From Streptomyces sp. TS71-3 (GTDB taxonomy: Bacteria; Actinomycetota; Actinomycetes; Streptomycetales; Streptomycetaceae), in contig NZ_BNEL01000001.1 of assembly GCF_018327685.1 (NCBI RefSeq), positions 3,534,001 to 3,598,000 of the forward strand: a stretch of 64,000 nt of DNA, in the 5' to 3' direction. Shown one piece after another: positions 42,945 to 50,585 of this stretch (positions are counted from its first letter, which is position 1; every line of letters begins with the position of its first letter). The notes below the pieces were generated by a model, which did not search any database, had not been told where the DNA came from, and saw nothing but the letters and a program-made list of their open reading frames with translations. A program made the position numbers and the translations under genes.

Positions 42945-43412
42945 TCAGGCCTTCGGGATGTCGAAGTAGCGGTTGAGGCGCGCCGCCAGGGCGACGTCGC
43001 CGACGACCTTCACCTTCCGGGTCATGAACATCGTCACGGGGCTGGCGTTGCCGGACGCCAGCTTCAGGAACTCCGCCTCGCTCAGCGTCAGCGTGACCTT
43101 GGGCTCCTCGTCCGAGCGCCCCGCGTGCACCGTGCAGGCGCGGTCGGCGATCCGGGTCTCGTAGACCGTCTCGGCGCCGCCCGGGCCGGTGATCTGCCAC
43201 CGGATCATGGCCGAGAGCGAGCCCGCGGCATCCGGCTTGAACTCCCGCCCCATCCGGCCGAAGACCTCGGCGAGCACCCGGTCGCGCAGCGCGGAGTCCT
43301 CGGCGAGTTCCTTGAGCTCCCGGGTGGACAGCCCCTTCACCAGCGCCGCGAACTGCGCGGGCGTCACGGTCGCGAAGTCCAGCTCCGCCAACCCGCGGGC
43401 ACCGTCTGCCAT
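42945..43412 (-). CDS. SCP2 sterol-binding domain protein
   Basis: This 155-residue protein has an SCP2-like lipid-binding fold: VFGRMGREFKPDAAGSLSAM, IRWQITGPGGAETVYETRI, KVTLTLSEAEFLKLASGNAS and FMTRKVKVVGDVALAARLN. Such proteins bind acyl-CoA, sterols or fatty acids and often serve lipid catabolism. The ATG at 43412 starts the product. Two operator-like palindromes upstream match those before the acyl-CoA ligase gene at 46098, which ties both to one lipid regulon. Confidence 0.85.
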   Translation of the reverse strand: MADGARGLAELDFATVTPAQFAALVKGLSTRELKELAEDSALRDRVLAEVFGRMGREFKPDAAGSLSAMIRWQITGPGGAETVYETRIADRACTVHAGRSDEEPKVTLTLSEAEFLKLASGNASPVTMFMTRKVKVVGDVALAARLNRYFDIPKA

Positions 43413-43447
43413 GTCGTCCTCCCCGGTCGTACCGATTCCGTCCGATA

Positions 43448-43523
43448 CTGATTCAGTGATCAGTCTGATTCTGTCTGATTCCGTACCTGACTCATGAGTA
43501 AGCTTACTGTGGAGTAAGGTTAC
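43448..43523. promoter_or_regulatory. Control region of the SCP2 gene with paired palindromes
   Basis: AGTAAGCTTACT (43497-43508) is a perfect palindrome. AGTAAGGTTAC (43513-43523) is a near copy 16 bp on. Three CTGATTC repeats start at 43448, 43465 and 43475 nearer the gene. The AGTAA/TTACT arms match TetR/FadR-type lipid operators. Confidence 0.6.
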
Positions 43524-43614
43524 GCGGCCCGGTGCCGACCGTACAAGGGGCGCACGCCGTGGTGCGGCGGAGCGCCCGGGCCGCGGTGCGCGGCCCCGGG
43601 CTCGGGCGCGCCGC

Positions 43615-44262
43615 TCAGCCGTGCCGCCGTGCGGCGATGACGTTGTCCTCGACCGTCCCGCTCTCGCCCGCCGGGCCGGTGGCCTCCCGCTGCCGGGTCT
43701 CCGCGGTCTCGACGGTCCACTCCGCGCCGTCCAGGGCGAGCCCCGCGAGGGTCTCGGCGGCGGTCGGCAGGGTGAGGCCGGGGTGCGCCCCGCGGCCCCA
43801 CGGCGGCACGGACGCGTGCTCGACGATCAGCAGCAGGCCGCCCGGGGCCACCGCCCCCGCGGCCTGCCGGAGCACCCGCTGCCGGGGGAAGCCGAGCGGG
43901 GAGTGCAGGTACTGGGCCGAGACCAGGTCGAACGTGCCGGCCGGGAACGAGACGCCCAGGTCGTGCTGCTCGGTGCGGACGAGGTGCCCGGCCCCCGCGC
44001 CGTCCGCGTCCGCACGGACGGTGGCCAGCGCGGAGGGCGAGACGTCGACCGCGGTGACCCGCCACCCCTGCCGGGCCAGCCACACGGCGTCGCCCCCGGG
44101 GCCGCAGCCCAGGTCGAGCGCGGAGCCTGGCGGCAGTCCGGTGACGGCGGCGGCGAGCACGACGTTGGGCCGGCCGCGGCCCAGCCGCACCTCGGAGCTG
44201 TAGCGCTCCTCCCAGTACCGCTCGGCGCTCGGCCGGCCCGGCTCCTGGGGCACGGCGCTCAC
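43615..44262 (-). CDS. Class I SAM-dependent methyltransferase
   Basis: This 215-residue Rossmann methyltransferase has the SAM motif ALDLGCGPGGDAVWLARQGW, acidic strand VTAVDVSPSALATVRADA and motif FDLVSAQYLHSPLG. It resembles small methyltransferases of the TehB/UbiE-like class that often act on thiols, metals or toxic oxyanions. The GTG at 44262 overlaps the stop of the upstream flavoprotein gene, so the two are coupled. The substrate is unknown, but the redox partner gene and the XRE-cupin regulator opposite suggest a detoxification role. Confidence 0.85.
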   Translation of the reverse strand: MSAVPQEPGRPSAERYWEERYSSEVRLGRGRPNVVLAAAVTGLPPGSALDLGCGPGGDAVWLARQGWRVTAVDVSPSALATVRADADGAGAGHLVRTEQHDLGVSFPAGTFDLVSAQYLHSPLGFPRQRVLRQAAGAVAPGGLLLIVEHASVPPWGRGAHPGLTLPTAAETLAGLALDGAEWTVETAETRQREATGPAGESGTVEDNVIAARRHG

Positions 44263-45260
44263 CGGGCCAGGGCCAGGACGGCGCGCTCGGCGTCGTCCTC
44301 CGTCAGGTCCGCGTTGATCGCGGCCGCCGCCGTCGAGCCTGAGGCCGCGGCCTGGAGGACCCCGGCGGCCAGGTCGAGTGTGTTGCCGGCGACCCACACG
44401 CCCGGTACCCCGGTGGCGCCGGTGGGCTCGGCCTTGACGTACCGCCCGAGGCCGAGCGGGTGCTCGACGGCCTCGACCCCGAGGGGGTCGAGCAGGTCGT
44501 GCCGTGCCACGAAGCGCGGCCCGACCACGATGGCGTCCCGCGGGTGCACCTCGCCGGAGGCGAGCCGGACCCCCGTCACGCGGTCGTCGCCGATCTCCAC
44601 GGCCGCCACCTCGCCGGGGACGACCGTGATGCCGAGCGCCGCGAGCCGGGCGCCCTCCCGCTCGTCGGGCGCGGGCGCGGTGTGCTGGAACAGCACCACG
44701 TCCGCGCTCCACTGGCGCCACATCAGCGCCTGCCTCGCCGCGCCGGGGCCGCTGCCGAGGACGCCCAGGGCGCGGTCCCGGTGCTCCCAGCCGAAGCAGT
44801 ACGGGCAGTGCACGACGTCGCGTCCCCAGCGCTCCCGCAGCCCGGGGACGTCCGGGTACTCGTCGACGAGCCCCGTGGCCACCAGCACGCGCCGCGCCAG
44901 ATGCACGGCGCCCTGACGGGTGGTGAGGCGGAAGCGGCCGTCGTCGAGGCGGGCGACGGCCTCGACGGTGCCCTCCACGATCCGTCCGCCGTATCCCCGC
45001 ACCTCCTGCCGCCCCAGATCGACCAGTTCCAGCGGGGAGGCGCCGTCGCGGGTCAGGTAGCCGTGTGAGTGTGCGGCCGGGGCGTTGCGCGGCCGGGCGG
45101 CGTCGATCACGACGACCGACCGGCGCGCGCGGACGAGATTCAGCGCCGCCGCGAGCCCGGCGACGCCGCCGCCCACCACGGCCACGTCGGCGGTGCCGCC
45201 TTCTCCGGTGCCGTATGCGGCTGCATCGGCACCTCTCTGCTCGTTCATCAGCTCGTTCAT
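44259..45260 (-). CDS. Thioredoxin reductase-like FAD/NAD(P)H oxidoreductase with CPYC site
   Basis: This 333-residue flavoprotein binds FAD at DVAVVGGGVAGLAAALNLVR and NAD(P)H at ALGVLGSGPGAARQALMWR. The redox-active disulfide is DVVHCPYCFGWEHRD. GVWVAGNTLDLAAGVLQAAA near the end is the second FAD contact. Relatives occur without a dedicated thioredoxin and next to regulators. The ATG at 45260 is used; a second in-frame ATG lies four codons on. The gene is divergent from the XRE-cupin regulator and coupled to the methyltransferase gene. Confidence 0.88.
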   Translation of the reverse strand: MNELMNEQRGADAAAYGTGEGGTADVAVVGGGVAGLAAALNLVRARRSVVVIDAARPRNAPAAHSHGYLTRDGASPLELVDLGRQEVRGYGGRIVEGTVEAVARLDDGRFRLTTRQGAVHLARRVLVATGLVDEYPDVPGLRERWGRDVVHCPYCFGWEHRDRALGVLGSGPGAARQALMWRQWSADVVLFQHTAPAPDEREGARLAALGITVVPGEVAAVEIGDDRVTGVRLASGEVHPRDAIVVGPRFVARHDLLDPLGVEAVEHPLGLGRYVKAEPTGATGVPGVWVAGNTLDLAAGVLQAAASGSTAAAAINADLTEDDAERAVLALAR

Positions 45261-45303
45261 GCCGCCCACTGTGCGGCGGGCGGGGCGCATGGTGGGAAGG
45301 AAC

Positions 45304-45318
45304 TTGCGGAAAGCGCAA
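45304..45318. promoter_or_regulatory. Inverted repeat between XRE-cupin regulator and flavoprotein genes
   Basis: TTGCG (45304-45308), GAAAG, CGCAA (45314-45318) form an inverted repeat. It overlaps CAAAAT (45316-45321), which lies 6 nt before the regulator ATG. Binding here would block that promoter and may control the divergent pair. Confidence 0.5.
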
Positions 45319-45327
45319 AATGGGGGC

Positions 45328-45990
45328 ATGACCTCAGAGCCGTCCTCCTCTTCCGGCCCTTCCGGGTCCTTCTCCGAGGAGGGGTCGCCCGCGCCCGTCG
45401 ACGCCGCCGGCGCCGACGATCTCGACGCCGTGCTCGACGCGGTCGGGCCCCGGCTGCGGGCCATCCGCCGGCAGCGCGGCGCCACGCTGGAACAGCTCTC
45501 GGAGCTGACCGGCATGTCCGTCAGCACGCTGTCCCGGATCGAGTCCGGCCGGCGGCGCCCCACGCTGGAGGTGCTGCTGCCCCTGGCGCGCGCCTACCGG
45601 CTGCCGCTCGACGATCTGGTCGGCGCGCCCCCGACGGGCGATCCCCGCATCCACCCGCGTCCGGTGAACCGCGGCGGCACCGTGTGGGTGCCCCTCACCC
45701 GCTACACCGGCGGCCTCAAGGCCTACAAGCAGATCCTGCCGGTGCCCGACCGGCTTCCCGAGCGGCTCGAACAGCGCGTGCACGAGGGCCACGAGTGGCT
45801 CTACGTCCTCACCGGCACGCTGCGGCTGGCGCTCGGCGAGAAGGACTTCCGCATGGGACCGGGCGAGGCCGCCGAGTTCGACACGCGCGTTCCGCACGGC
45901 TTCGCGAACGCCGGCCGCCAGCCCCTGGAACTGCTCGTGATCTTCGGCGAGCAGGGCGAGAGGATGCACGTCCGCGCCCGCACGAAGTGA
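45328..45990 (+). CDS. XRE-family regulator with C-terminal cupin domain
   Basis: This 220-residue regulator has a disordered Ser/Glu-rich head (~30 residues). Its helix-turn-helix reads RLRAIRRQRGATLEQLSELT, then GMSVSTLSRIESGRRRPTLE. The C-terminal cupin reads VHEGHEWLYVLTGTLRLALG and FDTRVPHGFANAGRQPLELL. It probably senses a small ligand and controls the divergent flavoprotein-methyltransferase operon and itself. The ATG at 45328 has a promoter-like CAAAAT 6 nt upstream and no ribosome binding site. Confidence 0.87.
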   Translation: MTSEPSSSSGPSGSFSEEGSPAPVDAAGADDLDAVLDAVGPRLRAIRRQRGATLEQLSELTGMSVSTLSRIESGRRRPTLEVLLPLARAYRLPLDDLVGAPPTGDPRIHPRPVNRGGTVWVPLTRYTGGLKAYKQILPVPDRLPERLEQRVHEGHEWLYVLTGTLRLALGEKDFRMGPGEAAEFDTRVPHGFANAGRQPLELLVIFGEQGERMHVRARTK

Positions 45991-46035
45991 CCGCGCCCGG
46001 GGCGCCGCGGCATCCCCGGGGCGGGTTGCGGATTT

Positions 46036-46073
46036 CTTACGCGTGAGTAAGTTGACTCACCGGTAAGGGTGAG
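46036..46073. promoter_or_regulatory. Operator region of the acyl-CoA ligase gene
   Basis: CTTAC-GCGTGA-GTAAG (46036-46051) and CTCAC-CGGTAAGG-GTGAG (46056-46073) are two inverted repeats 20 bp apart, in the ligase promoter region. The GTGAGTAAG core matches the sites before the SCP2 gene. Confidence 0.6.
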
Positions 46074-46097
46074 AGGACGGCGTGGACGGGAGCCGCC

Positions 46098-48086
46098 ATG
46101 GGCGTACGCAGGGATCTGAAACGGGCCGGTCGCCGCACCGACCTCGCCGACCGCATCACGGTCGAACTGGTCCGCGACGAGCACGGAACGGTCCGCGAGG
46201 CACGCACCGCACCGCTGGCGACGACCCCGGCGGCGGGCAGCGTCGCGGACATCCCGTTCGACAACGCGGCCGAGGCGCCGGACGCCGTGGTGCTGCGCCG
46301 CAAGACCGCCGGCGTCTGGCGGCCGGTGACCGCGGCAGCCTTCGCCGCGGAGGTGACCGCTGCCGCCAAGGGGCTGATCGCGGCGGGCCTTGAGCCGGGC
46401 GGCCGGGTCGCGCTGATGTCGCGCACCCGCTACGAGTGGACGGTGCTGGACTTCGCCGTCTGGGCCGCGGGCGGGCAGAGCGTGCCCGTCTACGCCACGT
46501 CGTCCGCCGAGCAGATCGAGTGGATCCTGCGGGACTCCGGCGCCCGTTTCGTCGTCGCCGAGAACGCCGAGAACGCCACCACCGTCCAGGCCGCGATATC
46601 CGCGCTGCCCGAGGACGAGCGCCCCTGGCTGCGGCAGATCGACCCCGGCACGGGCGCCGAGGGCGAGGGCGTGACGCGCGAGGGTCCCGCCGACGAGCCG
46701 GTCGGCACCGGCGTGATCGCCGAACTGGCCGACCTGGGCCGGGACATCGCCGACGGCGAGGTGACCGAGCGGCGCGCCGCCCTCACCCCCGCGAGCATCG
46801 CCACCGTCTGCTACACCTCCGGCACCACCGGCCGCCCCAAGGGCTGCGTCCTCACCCACGGCAACCTCCACGCCGAGGCCGCCAACACCATCGACCTGCT
46901 GCACCCGGTCTTCAAGGCGGTCACCGGGCAGGTCGCCGCCACCCTCCTCTTCCTGCCGCTCGCGCACATCCTGGGCCGGACGATCCAGATCGCCTGCCTG
47001 CTCGCCAGGATCGAGCTGGGCCACTGCCCCAGCATCCGCCCGGACGACCTGCGGCCCGAACTCCGCGCCTTCCGGCCGACCTTCGTGGTCGGGGTTCCCT
47101 ACCTCTTCGAGAAGATCCACGACACCGGCCGGGCCACCGCCGAGAGCATCGGCCGCGGTGCGTCCTTCGAGCGGGCCGACCGGATCGGGGTGCGGTTCGC
47201 TCAGGCCGCCCTCGACGAGTTCCTCGGCACCGGCAAGCGCCCCCGACCCGGGCTCAGGCTGGCGTGGGGGCTGTACGACCTGCTGGTGTACCGGCGCGTC
47301 CGCAAGGAGGTCGGCGGCCGGCTGCGCTACGCGATCAGCGGCGGCTCCCCGCTCGACCGGCGCCTCAACCTGTTCTTCTTCGCCGCCGGCATCGTCATCT
47401 ACGAGGGCTACGGCCTCACGGAGACCACCGCCGCGGCCACCATCACCCCGCCGCTGCGCCCCCGCCCCGGCACCGTCGGCCAGCCGGTCCCGGGCACCGC
47501 CATACGCATCGCGGACGACGGCGAGATACTCGTCAAGGGCCACATCGTCTTCGGCTCGTACTGGAACGACCCGGCGGCCACCGACGCCGTCCTCACCGAC
47601 GACTGGTTCGCCACCGGCGACCTCGGCGCCCTGGACGGCGAGGGCTACCTGACCATCACCGGGCGGAAGAAGGACATCCTCGTCACCTCCGGCGGCAAGA
47701 ACGTCTCGCCCAGCGTGCTGGAGGACCGGTTGCGCAGCCGCCCGCCGGTCGGGCAGTGCATGGTGGTCGGCGACGAGCGCCCCTACGTCGCCGCGCTGGT
47801 CACCCTGGAGCCGGACGCCGTCGCCCACTGGCTCTCCGTGCGGAAGATGCCCGCCGGCACTCCGATGTCCGAGGTGATCCGGGACCCGCGCATGGTCGCC
47901 GACGTCCAGAAGGCCGTCGACTACGCCAACGCCGCGGTCTCCCGCGCCGAGTCCATCCGGCGGTTCGTGCTGGTGGAGGGCGAGTTCACCGAGGAGAACG
48001 GGTTGCTGACGCCGTCCCTGAAGATCAAGCGGAAGGCGGTGCGGGAGGCGTACGCGGCACGGATCGAGGAGCTGTATCCGGGCTGA
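46098..48086 (+). CDS. fadD: Long-chain fatty acid-CoA ligase (AMP-dependent synthetase)
   Basis: This 662-residue adenylate-forming enzyme activates fatty acids to acyl-CoA for beta-oxidation or lipid synthesis. The ATP loop is VCYTSGTTGRPKGCVLTHGN. IVIYEGYGLTETTAAATITP, WFATGDLGALDGEGYLTITG and RKKDILVTSGGKNVSPSVLE are the adenylation and hinge motifs. The C-terminal LTPSLKIKRKAVREAY holds the catalytic Lys region. Length fits the FadD15/FadD11-like class. The ATG at 46098 follows GGGAG. Operators upstream tie it to the SCP2 gene. Confidence 0.9.
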   Translation: MGVRRDLKRAGRRTDLADRITVELVRDEHGTVREARTAPLATTPAAGSVADIPFDNAAEAPDAVVLRRKTAGVWRPVTAAAFAAEVTAAAKGLIAAGLEPGGRVALMSRTRYEWTVLDFAVWAAGGQSVPVYATSSAEQIEWILRDSGARFVVAENAENATTVQAAISALPEDERPWLRQIDPGTGAEGEGVTREGPADEPVGTGVIAELADLGRDIADGEVTERRAALTPASIATVCYTSGTTGRPKGCVLTHGNLHAEAANTIDLLHPVFKAVTGQVAATLLFLPLAHILGRTIQIACLLARIELGHCPSIRPDDLRPELRAFRPTFVVGVPYLFEKIHDTGRATAESIGRGASFERADRIGVRFAQAALDEFLGTGKRPRPGLRLAWGLYDLLVYRRVRKEVGGRLRYAISGGSPLDRRLNLFFFAAGIVIYEGYGLTETTAAATITPPLRPRPGTVGQPVPGTAIRIADDGEILVKGHIVFGSYWNDPAATDAVLTDDWFATGDLGALDGEGYLTITGRKKDILVTSGGKNVSPSVLEDRLRSRPPVGQCMVVGDERPYVAALVTLEPDAVAHWLSVRKMPAGTPMSEVIRDPRMVADVQKAVDYANAAVSRAESIRRFVLVEGEFTEENGLLTPSLKIKRKAVREAYAARIEELYPG

Positions 48087-48106
48087 GGGAGGCGGACCGG
48101 CGGCGC

Positions 48107-48241
48107 GTACGCAGGGGCCGTGACGCCGCTTACAACCTGCACGCTCATTTGGCGTTTGTCACGAAGTACCGGCGCGATGCCTTCGATCACGCCATGCTCA
48201 TGCGAATTGGGTTCCAATGTGGTGACATATGCGGCGCGTAG
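48107..48241 (+). pseudogene. tnpA: Truncated IS200-type transposase TnpA remnant
   Basis: An in-frame stretch reads VRRGRDAAYNLHAHLAFVTK and YRRDAFDHAMLMRI, the N-terminus of IS200/IS605 HUH transposases including the HxH catalytic motif (HAHL). The match stops at about 48207, followed by unrelated residues and a TAG at 48241. The catalytic Tyr helix is lost and there is no start of its own, so it is dead. It lies just upstream of tnpB in the same direction. Confidence 0.75.
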
Positions 48242-48281
48242 TATGGTCTTGTGGGCTGGCCGGGAATGGGGGGTGGGCCGG

Positions 48282-49481
48282 GTGGTTCGTGCGTACAAGT
48301 TCCTGATGCGGCCCACTGTGGGTCAGCAGGGTGCGCTTGCCGAGATGTTGCGTGATCACTGCTCGCTCTACAGCGGGGCGTTACAGGAGCGCCGCGACGC
48401 CCACCGGCACGTCTCGAAGACCACCGTCCGGTACGGGCAGCAGTCCGCGCAGCTCAAGGACATCCGGGCCTTCGATCCGGAGTGTCAGGGGCGCTGGTCG
48501 TTCTCCAGCCAGCAGGCCACCTTGCGCCGTCTGGACAGGGCGTTCGCTGCTTTCATCCGGCGGGTGAAGGCCGGCGACAAGCCGGGATATCCGCGTTTCC
48601 GCTCAGGCAAGCGGTTCGACACCGTGGACTTCCCCAAGGACGGCGACGGATGCCGCTGGGATGCCACTCCGCACGACCCCGTCACCCGTGTCCGCCTCCA
48701 AGGTGTCGGACACGTCAGGGTGCACCAGCGCCGGCCCGTGGTCGGCAAGGTCAAGACGATCTCGGTCAAGCGCGAGGGCCGACGCTGGTACGTGATCCTC
48801 ACCGCCGAAAAGGCCCAAGGCGAGCCGCTGGAGCCGACCGGCTGTGTGGTCGGCATCGACATGGGCATAGCCCACTTCCTCGCCGACTCCCATGGCGAGT
48901 TCGTGCCCAACCCGCGGTACGGCCAGAAGGCCGCCACCGCACTGGAGACGGCGCAGCAGGCGCTCAGCCGGTGCAAGCGGGGTTCGAAGCGTCGTCGCAA
49001 GGCGGTTCAGGCGGTGGCCGGGCTGCACGGCAAGGTGCGCCGTCAGCGTCTCGACCACGCCCACAAGACCGCCCTGGCCTACGTACGCGGCAACGACTTC
49101 ATCGCGCACGAAGACCTCAAGATCCGCAACATGAGTAGGATCCCGGTGCCGAAGCTGGACCCTGAACAGTCGGGTAGGTTCCTGCCCAACGGGGCCGCCG
49201 TGAAGGCCGGGCTCAACCGTTCGATCGCCGATGCCGGATGGGGGGTGTTCCTCCAGATTCTCACCGCCAAGGCAGAATGCGCCGGACGGGTAGTGATGGC
49301 TGTGGACCCCAGCAACGCCTCCCGGCGGTGTCCCGAATGCGGGCATATCGCCAAGGAGAACCGGCCCACCCAGGAGAAGTTCCACTGCCAGGCGTGCGGC
49401 CACCATGCGCACGCGGACACGGTGGGCGCCCTGAACGTTCTACGGGCCGGGCTGGTCCGCCGCGACGCCCGCCAGGGTTAG
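48282..49481 (+). CDS. tnpB: TnpB, IS200/IS605-family RNA-guided endonuclease
   Basis: This 399-residue protein is of the family ancestral to Cas12. The N-terminus VRAYKFLMRPTVGQQGALAE is the usual TnpB start. The three RuvC-type catalytic residues are intact: Asp in CVVGIDMGIAHFLAD, Glu in NDFIAHEDLKIRNMS and Asp in HADTVGALNVLRAG. The zinc finger is complete (CPECG and CQACG). It should cut DNA matching the guide of the RNA made from its 3' end. The GTG at 48282 is used; another lies three codons upstream. Its TnpA partner is truncated, so the element cannot move by itself. Confidence 0.9.
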   Translation: MVRAYKFLMRPTVGQQGALAEMLRDHCSLYSGALQERRDAHRHVSKTTVRYGQQSAQLKDIRAFDPECQGRWSFSSQQATLRRLDRAFAAFIRRVKAGDKPGYPRFRSGKRFDTVDFPKDGDGCRWDATPHDPVTRVRLQGVGHVRVHQRRPVVGKVKTISVKREGRRWYVILTAEKAQGEPLEPTGCVVGIDMGIAHFLADSHGEFVPNPRYGQKAATALETAQQALSRCKRGSKRRRKAVQAVAGLHGKVRRQRLDHAHKTALAYVRGNDFIAHEDLKIRNMSRIPVPKLDPEQSGRFLPNGAAVKAGLNRSIADAGWGVFLQILTAKAECAGRVVMAVDPSNASRRCPECGHIAKENRPTQEKFHCQACGHHAHADTVGALNVLRAGLVRRDARQG

Positions 49482-49537
49482 CGAGAAGCCCCCGGCTTCA
49501 GTCGGGGGAGGAGTCACGATCCTGTGCGCCATCCGCC
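49440..49537 (+). ncRNA. Predicted omegaRNA (right-end RNA) of the TnpB element
   Basis: After the tnpB stop, CCCCCGGC (49489-49496), TTCA, GTCGGGGG (49501-49508) form an 8-bp stem with one wobble, then GAGGAGTCAC ends the element at about 49517. This is the typical right end of TnpB elements. The guide would begin at 49518 and run roughly 16-20 nt. The 5' boundary is a guess. Confidence 0.6.
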
Positions 49538-49562
49538 ATCCGCCATCCGCCATCCGCCATCC
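49528..49562. repeat. Five tandem copies of GCCATCC
   Basis: A perfect 7-bp tandem repeat of GCCATCC, five times, starts 11 bp after the right end of the TnpB element. It overlaps the expected guide of the element's RNA. Confidence 0.85.
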
Positions 49563-49616
49563 GCTCGATCTGGTATGCGAGGACCTCGGCCTGCACCGTT
49601 CCGGAGGGAGAGCGTG

Positions 49617-50465
49617 CTAGGCCCGTACCGCCAGTGCCCCGAGGTATCCCTCCGGGGCCTTGACGTCGATGAGGGTCCATCCAGGCGGGCCGGGCGGCGG
49701 GGTGGGGCCCGCGCCCACGTAGTCCAGGCTGAGGCCGCGGGACAGGCCCGTGCCGAGGGCCTTGAGGTAGGCCTCCTTGCGGGTCCACACCCGTCCGAAC
49801 GCCGCCGCCCGCTCGCTGTCGGGGAAGGCGGCCAGCTCCGCGGTCTCGTCCGGGTGCAGCATCTCGGCGGTCTGGTCGGCGACCTTGAGCCCGGGCATCT
49901 TCTCGACGTCCGCGCCGACGGTGACCGATGCCAGGGCGACCAGGGCGAGCGAGCCGCTGTGCGAGAGCGAGAAGTGCAGGTCGCTGCCCGCGACCGCCGG
50001 CCTGCCGTGCGGCTTGCCGCAGGTGGGGCAGGCCTCCCGGGTGAACTCCACCTCGCCGGGGGCGACGTGCAGCCGGTCGCCGAGCAGCATCCGCAGCCCG
50101 ACGTGCGCGGCGACGTACGCCCTGCGGTGCTCGTCGAACCGGAAGTCCGCCGCCCGCTTCTGCTCTCCGGCGTCCAGCACGCCGGGCGCCAGTTCGGCCG
50201 CGGCGTCCGCGTCCTGGAGGACGTCCAGCATCCAGAGCGTCAGTTCCCCGGGTATGGATGCGCCGGCCGGGGCGGGCCCCGGGGCGGGCGTCGGGACGGC
50301 TGTGCGCGGGCCGGCGGTGTCCGTGCGGTCCGCCGTGCGCGGGGCGGGTACCGGGACGGTGGCGGGCGTGGCGTGGGCGGCGGGCGCGGCGGGGGCGGAG
50401 GAGTCGGCCCTTCCCGCTCCCGGCGAGCGGGGTGACGGCAGGCGGAACACGCTGGGTGCGATCAC
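49617..50465 (-). CDS. 4'-phosphopantetheinyl transferase (Sfp type)
   Basis: This 282-residue enzyme transfers phosphopantetheine from CoA to carrier proteins of polyketide and peptide synthases. VTVGADVEKMPGL (Mg-binding Asp and Glu) and VWTRKEAYLKALGTGLS are the two Sfp signatures, and DLHFSLSHSGSLALVAL is the substrate strand. A zinc-type CPTCG adds to the fold. The first ~70 residues are Pro/Ala-rich. The GTG at 50465 is chosen because TATGCT sits 7 nt upstream and the ATG at 50477 would lie inside that hexamer. No synthase genes are next to it. Confidence 0.87.
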   Translation of the reverse strand: MIAPSVFRLPSPRSPGAGRADSSAPAAPAAHATPATVPVPAPRTADRTDTAGPRTAVPTPAPGPAPAGASIPGELTLWMLDVLQDADAAAELAPGVLDAGEQKRAADFRFDEHRRAYVAAHVGLRMLLGDRLHVAPGEVEFTREACPTCGKPHGRPAVAGSDLHFSLSHSGSLALVALASVTVGADVEKMPGLKVADQTAEMLHPDETAELAAFPDSERAAAFGRVWTRKEAYLKALGTGLSRGLSLDYVGAGPTPPPGPPGWTLIDVKAPEGYLGALAVRA

Positions 50466-50478
50466 GCCGACGAGCATA
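50466..50478 (-). promoter_or_regulatory. Leaderless-type promoter (-10 TATGCT)
   Basis: On the minus strand TATGCT (50478-50473) is followed by CGTCGGC and the GTG at 50465. Confidence 0.42.
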
Positions 50479-50585
50479 TGCGAGGGGCCGGGGCGGACGG
50501 GGGCCTTCCAGATCCGGGCCCGGCTCCCGGATGTCCGTGACCGAACGCCCCGAACACCCGCCCCTCAGGCGCCACTTCGGGACGG

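Noticed and set aside
46436..48241. A 601-residue Arg/His-rich frame over the acyl-CoA ligase
   Set aside because: It is a shifted frame of fadD. Only its last ~45 residues (TnpA remnant) have real similarity, and these have no link to the rest.
49528..49562. GCCATCC repeats as a short CRISPR array
   Set aside because: Units are 7 bp and contiguous, without spacers, so this is a simple tandem repeat.
49617..50477. ATG at 50477 as start of the phosphopantetheinyl transferase
   Set aside because: That ATG lies inside the TATGCT hexamer that best fits a -10 box, and the GTG at 50465 lies 7 nt after it.
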